A DNA stretch of 64,000 bases from Ehretia macrophylla (Eukaryota; Streptophyta; Magnoliopsida; Boraginales; Ehretiaceae): the NCBI GenBank assembly GCA_037974665.1, contig CM075771.1, positions 36,006,425 to 36,070,424 on the forward strand, in the 5' to 3' direction. Below are positions 1 to 11,636 of this stretch, piece after piece; the stretch's first letter is position 1; every line of letters begins with the position of its first letter. The translations under genes were made by a program, and so were the position numbers. The notes beneath the pieces are model-generated. The model did not search any database, was not told where the DNA came from, and worked only from the letters and a program-made list of their open reading frames with translations.

Positions 1-921
1 AGGGTGCCACAGAGTATAGTGTTAGATAGGGATCCTAGATTTAGATCTCGTTTTTTACAGAAGTTGCAAGAGGCCATGCGAACTAAATTGAGCTTCAGTA
101 ATACATACTATCCACAAATTGATGGCCAGTTTGAGAGAGCCATCAGGATCTTGGAAGACATGCTTCGGGCATGTGTGTTAGACTTTGGGAAAGACTGGGA
201 GAAGTTTTTGCCATTAGTGGAGTTCGCCTACAATAATAGTTATCAATCTACTATAGGTATGGCTTCCTATGAGGTATTGTACGGTCGTAAATGCAGATCC
301 CCATTGTATTGGTAAGAGGTTGGAGAGATGAGAACAGTTGATCCGATTGTGTTACCGGAGATGATTAAGACGGTGGATAATGTTCATCTTATTCGCCAGC
401 GTATGCTTACAACTCAGAGTCGTCAGAAGAGTTATGTAGATAAGCACCGTCGGGATCCTTAATTTACTTTGGGAGATCGGGTGTTTCTTAAGATTTCTCC
501 TCGAAAAGGGTTAATTCGGCACGGTAAGAGTGGGAAACTTAGTCCCAGGTATGTGGGTCCATTTGAGATCACCGAAAAGGTGGGTCCTTTGGCTTATCGG
601 TTAACTTTACCTCCGAGCTTGTCAAGACTACACGATGTGTTCCACGTGTCAATGTTAAGGAAATATCATCCAGATCCTTCACATGTACTTGAACCAGAGC
701 CTTTGCAGATTGAGGAAAAGTTAACTTATGAGGAGAGACCAATTCGAATTGTGGATCAAAAAGTTCAGGAACTTCGCAGGAAGAGTATTTCGATGGTAAA
801 GGTTCTGTGGAATCATCACGGGTTTGAGGAAGCAACTTGGGAAACAGAGGACTAGGTTCGGAGTCAATATCCAGAGTTGTTTGTCGACCAGGTAAGAATT
901 GCGTGGACGCAATTGTTTTAA
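1..921 (+). pseudogene. Integrase core C-terminal part plus chromodomain tail of E1 pol (broken)
   Basis: One reading frame covers the stretch and ends at TAA 919-921, immediately before the polypurine tract. The start is cut by the window edge within the integrase core: the SIVxDRDPRF motif with the second catalytic Asp is present (written SIVLDRDPRF), followed by QFERAIRILEDML, which holds the catalytic Glu. Next come the GPY/F-like region ([23 protein letters not shown]) at about 529-600 and the chromodomain-like end ([16 protein letters not shown], about 796-843). In-frame stops lie at 313-315 (TAA), 460-462 (TAA) and 853-855 (TAG). The first two look like GAA changed to TAA, the third like CAG changed to TAG. 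Integrase normally inserts the cDNA, and the chromodomain tail is thought to guide insertion to heterochromatin. This copy cannot make it. Confidence 0.9.
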
Positions 922-932
922 TGGGGAGAGGG
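921..932 (+). other. Polypurine tract of E1
   Basis: The purine run atggggagaggg sits directly before the LTR start TGTAATACC. It is the expected primer site for plus-strand cDNA synthesis and fixes the LTR boundary. Its first base overlaps the pol stop codon. Confidence 0.8.
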
Positions 933-1313
933 TGTAATACCTGAGCCCGAAACGTGAAAATTTTAAGTTAAAAATGCCAAAATAGCTAAATTTTAGTAGT
1001 TATTATTTAGTTGTTAGGTTATTAGACTAGTAGTTTTATGCTTTATTTTAAGTTAAAAATGCCAAAATAGCTAGATTTGGCCAAGCCAAAGACCATTGAC
1101 CTTTGACCATTTAAGTTGTCATCTTTTAAAAGCTTATAATAGCATAAATAAAACAACAAAAGCTGAAAAAAAGAAAGGGAAAACCATGAGCTTCAAAGAG
1201 AAAGAAAAAAAAAAACATTTTCAACTTCAAATCTTCAAATCTTTGCGAGAGCTTGCACGGGGTTGTTTCTGAGGCTTCCAATGTGGGTTTCCTAGCGTCT
1301 AGTAGCGTCTAAG

Positions 1314-2584
1314 GTGATGGATGCATCTTTATTTGCGCATTTGAGTATATGTTATACAAACTTTAAATTTTGGGAATTATGCGTAGATTGTTATTTCATC
1401 CATTTTGTTGCTTAAAGAATGTTCCTTGATGATTGTAGAACATGTATTTGTAGGGTTTTAGCATTTTCTACAGTTGAATATAGCAATTGCAATTTAAATT
1501 GACAATCGAATAGTAAATTATGAATAGTAAATCCTCGTTTTGTAAAAGTTGCTCCGTTTTGCGTTCTGTTGATGTGGAAAGATGTTAGATATGTTAGAAT
1601 GCTTAAATGTATGATTTAATTGGGTTGTGTAATGGAAAAACGGAGAAAAATGGCTTGGTACATGTTGGGGTCGTTTCGGTCAAGTTTGGCAATTCCTCGA
1701 TTTGCGTGAAGGCATTGTCGTAGTATGCCATGGAAGCACTTTTGGTGCAGTTATGACATTGGTTGGGTGATCGGTTAAGGTAGCTATAGTTCAAATGAGC
1801 AAAGGGGGAAATCGGGGCTTTGCGGGAATTCTAGGGTAAAGTAGTGTTCCGTGGTCTTTAGACGTGCCTTATGGTGACCTAGGAGGAGTGGCGAAGTCGG
1901 TTTCCAAAACTCGTAGCTCGTTTGAAAGTAGTAGCATTTTGAAAGTTGAGGTCGTGGTGTGTTTTGATTGGGCTTTAGCATGTTTTTGGCTTTTAGATTG
2001 TTATTGTTGCTTATTGTTGCTTATTGTGCTTCTTATAGTTGATTATGATTGAAATGTTTATCAACTATTTCTGTTGCATGTGAGAGTAACCTACTTTGTT
2101 ATTCTCCCACGTGTGGCTCTATTGCTCGATTGTTGCATTGTATATTGTATTGCATTCATAGAGTCAGGGGCGGTGTGATAGGCCTCTCTGAGTAGCCTTG
2201 GGTTGCCAAGGTTGGTTGCTCTAGCTCTATGTCCTATTCCCTTTCTTGCTTGGGTTGCCTCCCAGGGAGATTTGGGTCATAGAATTGATTGGATACTTTC
2301 GGGGTATTCCAAACTAATGTTATAAGGTGGTTGGGCCGGCGCGTCGTCAACAGATTCGTGAATTGAAGTTGCTCATGGAAAGTGAATTGTATCCTTTAAT
2401 TGAATGGTTATAGCCTTAATGCTTGTCTTGATTTATTGTTGGCTTAGCTTGTATCTCTATATGTTAATTGACTGATCTACTTGACTATTTGCATTGCATT
2501 CTCCTCTCACCTCCGTCCTTGAGACCAATTAACCCTCGCTGAGCAATAGTTTTTGCTCATTCCTTTATATACTATATTTTACAG
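1314..2584 (+). other. Candidate GT-AG intron within the E1 LTR
   Basis: The donor reads aag|gtgatgg and the acceptor tatattttacag|gagtag, giving 1271 nt. Equivalent donor and acceptor positions occur in both LTRs of E2 and E3 and in the E4 LTR (1.18-1.31 kb apart). Consistency of position and phase is the evidence; there are no transcript data, so this is inference. Confidence 0.4.
2540..2559 (+). other. LTR stem-loop, E1 version
   Basis: TGAGCAA (2540-2546), loop TAGTTT, TTGCTCA (2553-2559) form a perfect 7-bp stem. It is preceded by ctcgc and followed by a pyrimidine-rich tract and CAG. The same-position stem in E2, E4 and E5 has other bases but is still paired. Confidence 0.65.
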
Positions 2585-2652
2585 GAGTAGTTGAGGCTGA
2601 TCCTATTGAGGTGGTTGAGGAGGAGGAGGAGCAAGTCGAGGTGTTTCCTTGA
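2585..2652 (+). other. Short acidic reading frame after the candidate acceptor in the E1 LTR
   Basis: After a two-base split codon the frame reads VVEADPIEVVEEEEEQVEVFP and stops at TGA 2650-2652. The acidic run and terminal Pro-stop recur in E3 and E5, and in changed form in E2, in the same phase relative to the AG. It may be a small 3' exon. I found no in-frame upstream ATG, so coding status is unproven. Confidence 0.3.
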
Positions 2653-3106
2653 TAGCACTTTCTTTGCTTAGCTGGTGGTTGGTTGCCAATCTTTTGTGCG
2701 GGCCATGCTTGATGTGTATATTGCTTGGTTGTCGCTTCATTTTGAGGCTCGTAGCCTTGTATGTAGTTTCTATTTTGAGGCCTCTACGATCTTATGTTGT
2801 AATAGGTGAAAGGTTGTAAAGTTGTAAAGATGTACTCTCGTGACTAGTAAAGAACTGCATGCTAATGGTTTTTCTGCTTAGTGGCATAAGTACTTGTGTA
2901 GTATGTATGTCATTTGGTTTGCAAGGTTGGTTAATGCGAAGATGTATGTTTTTAAAAAGATAGTTGACTTGTTCAAATGGTTATTGTGGTTTCTGCGTAT
3001 ATTCCATTAAATGTAAGGTTTTTGGATTGTTCACAGTACAGAGGAGACTCCGTCCGTGTGTCCGGTCCGGGCTTGGCCTTTTGCAGGGTCGGGTCGGGGT
3101 GTGACA

Positions 3107-3130
3107 ATTAGTGCTGGAATGATTGTACCA
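3107..3130 (-). pseudogene. 5S copy 1: 5' fragment cut by E1
   Basis: Only the first 24 nt of the 5S gene remain (plus strand attagtgctggaatgattg...). E1 begins exactly at the break. The rest lies beyond E1, outside the window. The last base before the spacer is a, not c. Confidence 0.85.
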
Positions 3131-3687
3131 GTCAGGCTGATGGTGCAAAGCCCTTATATGTTGACGGTTCACAGTCCCAGCCAAGTGAGAAGGCCTATTC
3201 AAAAGGTCCATTAGGCTTATCGATAGCCCATCTGCTTCAACAACTCAGCATTCTCGCAAGACGTGTTATCGACTCATTGTAAAGCCTCTAATGTTTTACG
3301 AGTTGGGTTCTCGTCCTTTTTGCGGCTCAAGACAAACGACTTGGGACAAGAAAACAGTGCAAAAAGAAGAAAAGTAGCCCAAAACTGATAAAAACATTCA
3401 ATTTTTGTTATAAAAAATAGATGAAACTGAGCAGGCTTGTTGCCATCGTCGTAAAGTTCCTAGAGAGCTTTCCAACGGTATGCTGGGTATCGCATAACTC
3501 CTTATGGATCAAAAGTTATAGGTACCAGAGCGACGGAGACCTTGTTAGAGGCCCCACGCCCTCGGTTTGCGGGCCCAGCCTCTACGCGAAGCAAAGTTGT
3601 CGTGCCCAAAATGTCGTGGGACTCGAGAATAGAAATGTGATGGATAAAGCATCATGGCAAGGCTAAACCGGGAAAAAAAATGAAAAG

Positions 3688-3806
3688 AGGGTGCAACATG
3701 AGGACTTCCCAAGGGGTCACCCATCTTAGTACTACTCTAGCCCAAGCACGCTTAACTTAGGAGTTCTGATGGAATACGGTGCATTAGTGCTGGTATGATT
3801 GGACCC
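3688..3806 (-). rRNA. 5S copy 2, degenerate
   Basis: Full length with T-rich terminator. Box A is intact; the intermediate element reads ctctagcc and box C catcttag. The gene 5' end is ggaccc instead of gcaccc. Confidence 0.85.
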
Positions 3807-4323
3807 ATCATGTTGATGGTGCAAAGCTCTTATGTGTTGACGGTTCACAATCCCAGCCAATAGAGACGCTCATTCAAAAGGCCCAATGGGCTTATCGACA
3901 GCCTATCTGCTTCAACAACACTGCATTCTCGCAAGACGTGATATCGACGCGTTGTATAGAGTCTTGTGTTCCACGAGTTGGGATCTCTTCTTGTTCGTGG
4001 CTCATGATGAACGACCCGGGATGAAAAAACAACGCAAAAAGAAAAAAAGGTGCCCGAAACTTATGAAAACATTTGGGTAGCGAAAATTGGTGCAGCTGAG
4101 CTGCTTGCTTTCCAACGGTATGCTGTGCGTCGTATAACTCCTTACGGATCAAAAGATACGGGAACTGGAGCGACGGAGATCTGGTCAGAGACCCCACTCT
4201 TTCGGTTTGCGATCCCAGCCTCTAAGCGAAACGAAGTTGTCTTGCCCAAGATGCCATGGGACTCGAGAGTAGAAATGTGATGGATAAAGCATCTTGGCAA
4301 GGCTAAACGGGGACAAAAAAAAG

Positions 4324-4442
4324 GGGGTGCAACACGAGGACTTCGCAGGGGGTCACCCATCTTAGTACTACTCTCGCCTAAGCACGCTTAACTTCGGAGT
4401 TCTGATGGGATATGGTGTATTAGTGCTGGTATGATCGCACCC
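4324..4442 (-). rRNA. 5S copy 3, degenerate
   Basis: Full length. Box A reads cctaagcacg and box C catcttag; the intermediate element is intact. Other changes are cttcgcag and gatatggtgtatt. Confidence 0.87.
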
Positions 4443-4995
4443 GTCATGTTGATGGTTCAAAGCCCTTATGTGTTAATGGTTTACAGTCCCAGCCAAGAGA
4501 GAAGGCCTATTCAGAAGATCCATTGGGCTTATCGACAGCCTATCTGCTTCAACAACGCAGCATTCTCGCAAGACGTGATATCGATGCATTGTAGAGCCTC
4601 TAATGTTCCGCGAGTTGGGTTCTTGTCCTTTTCGTGGCTCAAGATAAACGACCCGAGGTGAAAAAACAGCGCAAAAAGAAGAAAAGTAGCCTGAAACTGA
4701 TGCAAATATTCGATTTTTGGTACCAAAAACTGGCGCAGCAGAGCGGGCTTGTTGCCCTTGTAGTAGAGCTCCTAGAGAGCTTTCCAACGGTATATTGTGT
4801 GCCACATAAGTCTTTACGGATCAAAAGTAATTGGCACGAGTGATGGAGACCTGGTCAAAAGCCCCACGTCCTCGGTTTATAGGCCCAGCTTTTGTGCAAA
4901 CTGAACTTGTCTTGGCCAAGATGCCGTGGGACTCGAGAATAGAAATACAATGGATAAAGCATCATGGCAAGGCTAAACAGGGAAAAAATATAAAG

Positions 4996-5114
4996 GGGGT
5001 GCAACACGAGGACTTCCCAAGGGGTCACCCATCCTAGTACTACTCTCGCCCAAGCACACTTATCTTCGGAGTTCTGACGGAATGCGGGGCATTTGTGCTG
5101 GTATGATTGCACCC
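4996..5114 (-). rRNA. 5S copy 4, degenerate
   Basis: Full length. Box A is damaged (cacacttatc); the intermediate element and box C are intact. The 5' half has several changes (gacggaatgcggggcattt). Confidence 0.86.
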
Positions 5115-5670
5115 ATCATGTTGATGATGCGAAGCCCTTATGTGTTGATGGTTCACAGTCCCAACCAATAGAGACGCCCATTCTAAAGGCCTAATGGGCT
5201 TATCGACAGCCCATCTGCTTCAACAATGTAGCATTCTTCCAAGACGTGATATCGACACGTTGTAGTGCCTCTTGTGTTCTGCAAGTTGGGATCTCGTCTT
5301 TTTCCTAGATCATGAAGATCGACCCGGGAAGAAAAAATAGCGCAAAAAGAAGAAAAGTGGCCAGAAACTGATGAAAACATTCGACTTTGTGTAGCAAAAA
5401 TAAGTGCAGCAAAGCTGCTTGCTATCCCCGTCGTAAAACTCCTAGAGAGCTTTCCAACGGTATACTGTACGTCGTATAACTTGTTACGGATCAAAAGTTA
5501 TGGGCACTGGAGCAACGGAAAGCTGGTCAGAGGCCCCACGCCCTCGGTTTGCAGTCCCAGCCTCAAAGCAAAGCAAATTTGTCTTGCCCAAGATGCCGTG
5601 GTACTCGAGAGTAGAAATGAGATGGATAAAGCATCTTGGCTAGGCTAAACATGGACAAAAAAATTAAAAG

Positions 5671-5789
5671 GGGGTGCAACATGAGGACTTCCCACGGGGT
5701 CACTCATCCTAGTACTACTCTCACCCAAGCACGCTTAACTTCGGAGTTCTGATGGGATTCGGTGTATTAGTGCTGGCATGATCGCACCC
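5671..5789 (-). rRNA. 5S copy 5, degenerate
   Basis: Full length. Box A is intact; the intermediate element reads ctctcacc and box C tcactcat. The 5' region has ggtgtatt and ggcatg. Confidence 0.87.
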
Positions 5790-6345
5790 GTCATGTTGAT
5801 GGTGAAAAGCCCTTATGTGTTGACGGTTCACAATGCCAACCAAGAGAGACGTCCCATTCATAAGGCCCAATGGGCTTATCAATAGCCCATCTACTTCAAT
5901 AACGCATCATCCTCGCAAGACTTGATATCGACGAGTTGTAGAGCCTCTAGTGTTCCGTGAGTTGGGTTCTCATCCTTTTCGCGGCTCACGAAGAATGACC
6001 CGAGATGAAAAAATAGCTAAAAAAGAAGAAAAGCGGCCCGAAACTAATGAAAAAGTTTGATTTTGGGTACCAAAAATATGCTCTGCCGAGCAAGCTTGCT
6101 GCCCTCATTGTAGAGCTCCTAGAGAGCTTTCCAACGGTATGATGTACACCGCATAACTCCTTATGGATCAAAAGTTATGGGAATCGGAGCAACAGAGACC
6201 TAGTCACAAGCCCCATGCCCTCGATTTGTAGGCCTAGCCTTTACGCGAAGCGAAGTTGTCTTGCCCAAGATGCCGTGGTACTCGAGGATAGAAATGTGAT
6301 GGATAAAGCATCTTGGCAAGGTTATATGGGGGAAAAAATGCAAAG

Positions 6346-6464
6346 GGGGTGCAACACGAGGACTTCTCAGGGGGTCACCCATCCTAGTACTACTCTCGCC
6401 CCAGCATGCTTAACTTCGGAGTTCTAATGGTATCTGGTGCATCAATGCTGGTATGATCGCACCC
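6346..6464 (-). rRNA. 5S copy 6, degenerate
   Basis: Full length. Box A reads cccagcatgctt; the intermediate element and box C are intact. The 5' third is changed (ctaatggtatctggtgcatc). Confidence 0.87.
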
Positions 6465-6990
6465 GTCATCTTGATGGTGCAAAGCCCTTACGTGTTGATG
6501 GTTCACAGTCCCAGCCAAGAGAGACGGCCTATTCAAAAGGTCCATTGGGCTTATCGAAAACCCATCTGCTTCAACAACACAACATTCTCGCAAGACGTGA
6601 TATCGACGCATTGTAGAGACTCAAATATTCCGCGAGTTGGGTTCTCATCATTTTTGCGGCTCAAAAAGAAGAAAAATAGCTTGAATCTTAGTAAAACATT
6701 CAATTTTGGGAACCAAAAATAGGCGCAGCTTAGAAAGCTTGCTGCCCTCGTCGTAGAGCTCCTAGAGAACTTTCCAACGGCATACTGTGTGCCGCATAAC
6801 TACTTACGGATCAAATGTTATAGGCACCGGAGCGACAGAGACTTGGTTGGAGGCCCCACGGGCTCGGTTTTACGGGCCTAGCCTTTATGCGAAGCGAAGT
6901 TGTCTTCCCCAAGATGCCGTGGGACTCGAGAATAGAAATGCGATGGATAAAGCATCATGGCAAGGCTAAACGGGGAACAAAAATGAAAAG

Positions 6991-7109
6991 GGGGTACAAC
7001 ACTAGGACTTCCTAGGGGGTTACGCATCCTAGTACTACTCTCTCCCAAGCACGCTTAACTTTGGAGTTCTGATGGAATCCGATGCATTATAGCTGGTATG
7101 ATCGCACTC
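6991..7109 (-). rRNA. 5S copy 7, degenerate
   Basis: Full length. Box A is intact; the intermediate element reads ctctctcc and box C gttacgcat. The gene start is gcactc. Confidence 0.86.
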
Positions 7110-7664
7110 GCCATGTTGATGGTGCAAAACCCTTATGTGTTGAAGGTTCACAGTCCCAACAGAGAAATGCGGCCTATTCAAAAGGCCCAATGGGATTATT
7201 GACATCACATCTGCTTCAACAATGCAACGGTCTCGAAAGACGTGATATCGAAGCGTTGTAGAGCCTCTAGTATTCCATGAGTTGGGTTCTTGTCCTTTTT
7301 GCAGCTCACGACGAACGACCCAAGAAGAAAAAATAGCACAAAAAGAAGAAAAGTCGCCCGGAACTAATGAAAAAGTTCAATTTTGTGTACCGAAAACAAG
7401 CGCAGGGGAGCATTCTTGCAGGCCTCGTCGTAGAGCTCCAAGAGAGCTTTCCAACGGTATCCTGTGCACTGCATAACTTCTTACGGATCAAAAGTTATGG
7501 GCACCGGAGCGATGGAAACCTAGTCAAAGGCCCCACGCCCTCGGTTTGCGGGCCTAGCCTCTACGTGAAGCGAAGTTGTCTTGCCCAAAATGCCGTAGGA
7601 CTCTAGAATAGAAATCTGATGGATAAAGCATCATTGCAAGACTAAATAGGAAGAAAATGAAATA

Positions 7665-7783
7665 GGGGTGCAACACGAGGACTTCCGAGGGGGTTACCCA
7701 TCCTAATACTGCTCTCGCCCAAGAACGCTTCACTTCAGAGATCTGATGGGATTCGGTGCATTAGTGCTGGTATGATCGCACCC
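7665..7783 (-). rRNA. 5S copy 8, degenerate
   Basis: Full length. Box A reads aagaacgcttcac and box C gttaccc with ctaatactgc beyond it. The 5' end matches the consensus. Confidence 0.86.
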
Positions 7784-8340
7784 GTCATGTTGATAGGGCA
7801 AAGCCCTTATGTATTGACGGTTCACAATCCCAGCCAAGAGAGACGGCCCAATCAAAAGGCCTAATGGGCTTATCGACAGCCTATCTGCTTTAACAAAGCA
7901 GCATTCTCGCAAGATGTGATATCAACGCATTGTAGAGCCTCTAATGTTCCGCGAGTTGGGTTTTTGTCCTTTTCGCGGCTCACGACGAACGACCCAAGAT
8001 GAAAAAACAGCACAAATAGTAGACAACTGGCCTGAAACTAATGAAAACGTTCGATTTTGGGTACCAAAAAAAGGCACAGTTGAGCATAATTGTTGCCACC
8101 ATCGTAGAGCTCCCAAAGAGTTTTCCAAAGATATGCAGTGGGTCGTATAACTACTTACAGATCAAAAGTTATGGGCACCGGAGCAACGAAGACCTAGTTA
8201 GAGGCCCCACGCCCTCAGTTTGCGGGCCCAGCCTCTGCACGAAGCGAAGTTGTCATGCCCAAGATGCCGTGGGACCCATGAGTAGAAATGTGATGGATAA
8301 AGCATCATGGCAAAGCTAAATGGGGAAAAAAATGAAAAAG

Positions 8341-8459
8341 GGGGTACAACATGAGGACTTCCTAGGGGGTCACCTATCCTAGTACTACTCTCGCCTATAC
8401 ACGCTTAACTTCGAAGTTCTGATGGAATCCGCTGCATTAGTGTGGGTATGATTGCACCC
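8341..8459 (-). rRNA. 5S copy 9, degenerate
   Basis: Full length. Box A reads cctatacacg and box C cacctat; the intermediate element is intact. The change gaatccgctgcatt is shared with copy 10, which suggests common descent. Its upstream spacer has a small direct duplication near 8565-8600 that lengthens the unit. Confidence 0.85.
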
Positions 8460-9033
8460 GTCATGTTGATGGTTCAAAGCCCTTATGTTTTGACAGTTCA
8501 CAGTCCCATCCAGGAGAGACGACCGATTCAAAAGGCCCAATGGGCTTATCCAATGCCCATCTCCTTTAATAGTGCAATCTCCTTCAACAGTGCAGCATTC
8601 TTGCAAGACATGATATCGATGCATTGTAAAGCCTCTTGTGTTTCGCGAGTTGGGTTCTCTTCCCTTTCGTGTCTTACGACGAACGACCCAGAATGAAAAA
8701 ACAGCTAAAAAAGAAGAAAAGTGGCCCAAAACTAATGAAAAAGTTTCATTTTGTGTACCAAAAATAGGCGCATTCGAGCAAGCTTGCAGGCCCCGTCGTT
8801 GAGCTCCAAGAGAGCTTTCTAACAGTATGTTGTACGTCATATAACTCCCTACGGATCAAAAGTCATGGGCACTAGAGTGACGTAGACCTGGTCAAAGGCC
8901 CCACGCCCTCGGTTTGCGGGCCCAGCCTCTACGCGAAGTGAAGTATTCATGCCCAAGATGCCGTGGGAATCAAGAATAGAAATGTGATGGATAAAGCATC
9001 ATGGCAAGGCTAAATAGGGGAAAAAATAAAAAA

Positions 9034-9152
9034 GGGGTGCGAGACGAGGACTTCCCAAGGAGTCACCCATCCTAGTACTACTCTCGCCGAAACACGCTTA
9101 ACTTCGGATATCTAATGGAATCCGCTGCATTAGTGTAGGTATGATCGCCCCC
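9034..9152 (-). rRNA. 5S copy 10, degenerate
   Basis: Full length. Box A reads cgaaacacg; the intermediate element is intact and box C nearly so. The 3' end reads tgcgagacg and the 5' end gccccc. Confidence 0.85.
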
Positions 9153-9707
9153 GTCATGTTGATGGTGCAAAGCCCTTATGTTTTGACAGGTCACAGTCCT
9201 AGCCAAGAGAGACGGCCTATTCAAAAGGACCAATGGGCTTATCGACAGCCCATCTGATCCAACAACGTAGCATCTCGCATGACGAGATATCGACGCATTG
9301 TAGAGCCTCTAATGTTATACGAGTTGGGTTCTCATCCTTTTCGCGGCTCACGACAAATGACCCGGGACTAAAAAACAGCGCAAAAAGAAGAAAAATAGGG
9401 GAAAAATGATGAAAACGTGTAATTTTGGGTACTGGAAACAAGCGCAGCTGAGCAGGCTTACTGCCCCCGTCGAAGAGCTCCTAGAGAGCTTTCCAATGAT
9501 TTGCTGTGCACCGCATAACTCCTTACGGGTCAAAAGTTATGGGCACCGGAGCGATAGAGACCTGGTCACAAGCCTCACGCCTTCGGTTTGCAGGCCCAGC
9601 CTCTACGCGAAGTGAAGTTGTCTTGCCCAAGATGTCGTGGGACTCGAGAATAGAAATGTGATAGATAAAGCATCTTGGCAAGGCTAAATGGGGAAAAAAA
9701 TGAAAAG

Positions 9708-9826
9708 GGAGTACAACACGAGGACTTCCCAAGGGGTCACCCATCCTAGTACTACTCTTGCCTATGCACGCTTAACTTCAGAATTCTGATGGGATCCGTT
9801 GCATTAAGGCTGGTATGATCCCACCC
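9708..9826 (-). rRNA. 5S copy 11, degenerate
   Basis: Full length. Box A reads cctatgcacg and the intermediate element ctcttgcc; box C is intact. The 5' end is cccaccc. Confidence 0.85.
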
Positions 9827-10381
9827 GTCATGCTGATGGTGCAAAGCTGTTATCTGTTGAAGGTTCATAGTCCTAGCCAAGAGAGATGGCCCATTTGAAA
9901 GGCCCAATGGTCTTATCGGCAGACCATCTGCTTCAACAATGCAGTATTCTCGCAAGATGTGATTTTGACACGTTGTAGAGCCTTGAATTTTCCGCGAGTT
10001 TGGTTCTCGCTCTATTCTCGGCTCATGAAGAACGACCCGGGATGAAAAAATAGTGCAAAAAGGAGAAAAATGGCTAAAAACTAATGAAAACATTCAAGTT
10101 TGGGTACCAAAAACAAGCGTGACTAACCAGGCTGGCTTTCCCTGTCGTAGAGCTCCGAGATAGCTTTCCAACGGTATGCTGTACGCCGAATAACTCCTTA
10201 CGGATCAAAAGTTATAGGCACCGTAGTGACAGAGACCTGGTCACAAGCTCCACGCCCTTGGTTTGCGGGCCCAACCTCTACGTGAAGCGAAGTTGTCTTG
10301 CCCAAGATGCCTTGGGACTTGAGAATATAAATTTGATGGATAAAGCATCTTGGCAAGGCTAAACAGGGAAAAAAATGAAAA

Positions 10382-10499
10382 GGGGTACAACACGAGGACT
10401 TCTCAAGGGGTCACTCATCCTAGTACTACCCTCGCCCAAGCATGCTTAACTTCGGAGTTCTGATGGGATCCGGTGATTAGTGCTGGTATGATCTCACCC
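10382..10499 (-). rRNA. 5S copy 12, degenerate with 1-nt deletion
   Basis: 118 nt: one base is missing in ggtg-attag. Box A reads catgctt, the intermediate element ccctcgcc and box C tcactcat. It belongs to the cttctc + taccctc variant group. Confidence 0.85.
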
Positions 10500-11054
10500 G
10501 TCATGCTGATGGAGCAATACCCTTAAGTGTTTACGGTTCACAATCCCGGCCAAGAGAGACGACCCATTCAAAAGGCCTATTGGGCTTATCGACAGTCCAT
10601 CTGCTCCATCAATGCAGTATTCTCGCAAGAGGTGATAGTGACGTGTTGTAGAGCCTATAATATTCCACGAGTTGGATTCTCGTCCTTTTTGCAGCTCACG
10701 ACGAATGACTCAGGATGAAAAAATAGCACAAATTGAGGAAATGTGGCCCGAAACTGATGAAAATATTTAATTTTGGGTACCGAAAATAGGCACAGCCGAG
10801 CAGGCTTGTTGCCCCCGTTTTAGAGCTACTAGAGAGCTTTCTAACAGTATGTTGTGCGCCGCATAACTCCTTACGGGTCAAAAGTTATAGGCACCGGAGC
10901 GATGGAGACCTGGTCATAAGCCCCACGCCCTCGGTTTGTAGGCCAACCTCTACGCAAAGCGAAGTTGTCATGCCCAAGATGCCGTGGGACTCGAGAATAG
11001 AAATGTGATGGATAAATCGTCTTGGCAAGGCTAAACAGGGAAAAAAATGCAAAG

Positions 11055-11173
11055 CGTGTGCAACCCGAGAACTTCCCAAGGGGTCACCCATCCAAGTACT
11101 ACTCTCGCCCAAGCACGCTTAACTTCAGAGGTCTGATGAGATCCGGTGCATTAGTGCTGGTATAATTGCAACC
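11055..11173 (-). rRNA. 5S copy 13, degenerate
   Basis: Full length. Box A and the intermediate element are intact; box C reads catccaag. The ends are altered (cgtgtgcaaccc; gcaacc). Its upstream spacer is split by E2 63 bp before the gene start. Confidence 0.85.
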
Positions 11174-11231
11174 ATTATGCTGATAGAGCAAAGCCCTTAT
11201 GTGTTGACGGTTCACAGTCCCAGCCAAGAGA

Positions 11232-11236
11232 GACGA
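11232..11236. repeat. Target-site duplication of E2, left copy
   Basis: GACGA, repeated at 21118-21122. Joining the flanks with one copy restores the normal spacer text gagagacgacccattc. Confidence 0.92.
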
Positions 11237-11636
11237 TGTCACGCCCCAACTCGACCCCTCCTATAATCAGTCAGGACGCAACGAATTTCGGCAGTATAAC
11301 GACAGTAAATAGGAAACCAAGGCTCTAAACCAACCTCAATAGAACATCATACATCAACTCCACAACCATACAACAAACAACTCCTCAATAAAATAACAAC
11401 ATACATCATAATATGACATTCCTCGTTATATGCCTCCGTTCCAACATAATACATGAACCTTAATATACATTACAAAATCATATTGAGCCAATCTAGCAAC
11501 CTAATCATAAACAAAAGGAAGGCTACTAAGACAGTATCAACTAATTCATTATCTTTTCAACATCTTATACATTATAAACTACAAAGCATATAAAAGTCTA
11601 CTAAGTTAATTTACAAGATAGTAAAACAATAAAACA

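Larger units (their letters stand above)
1..3106 (+). mobile_element. E1: 3' part of a Ty3/gypsy chromovirus (5' end outside window)
   Basis: The order is integrase/chromodomain remnant (1-921), polypurine tract (921-932) and 3' LTR (933-3106). The sequence then passes directly into the 5' part of a 5S rRNA gene, so the element sits inside that gene. The pol remnant closely resembles that of E3 (49105-58606) and the LTRs are recognisably the same family, so E1 and E3 are two copies of one family in opposite orientations. The expected 5-bp target duplication is ATTAG (3107-3111), but its partner lies left of the window. Confidence 0.9.
933..3106 (+). repeat. 3' LTR of E1 (2174 bp)
   Basis: The LTR starts TGTAATACCTGAGCCCG and ends GGGTCGGGGTGTGACA, the usual TG...CA ends. 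It matches both E3 LTRs end to end with many differences. Inside it are a TATA-like stretch near 1133 (gcttataatagcataaataa), a possible GT splice donor at 1314, a GC-rich conserved core about 2160-2350, a stem-loop at 2540-2559, a possible AG acceptor at 2584 and a short acidic reading frame 2585-2652. No long coding region is present. Confidence 0.9.
3107..11236 (-). repeat. Degenerate 5S rDNA tandem array, left block (copies 1-13)
   Basis: Head-to-tail units, mostly 672-676 bp, each hold a 5S rRNA gene on the minus strand and a spacer of about 556 bp. Read on the plus strand, the internal promoter consensus is box A ccaagcacgcttaact, intermediate element ctctcgcc and box C gtcacccatcctag. 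Upstream of the gene (higher coordinates) there is a CATAAG element at -28 to -23 and often C at -1. Downstream there is a T-rich Pol III terminator, seen as aaaaaaatgaaaagggg on the plus strand. Spacers carry no credible protein gene. The spacing of copies 2-3 is 636 bp and of 6-7 is 645 bp; of 9-10 it is 693 bp because of a local duplication. Confidence 0.93.

Noticed and set aside
1131-1152. TATA box of a host gene before the ATG at 1186
   Set aside because: The reading frame from that ATG stops after about 29 codons and lies inside an LTR, so at most this is the LTR promoter.
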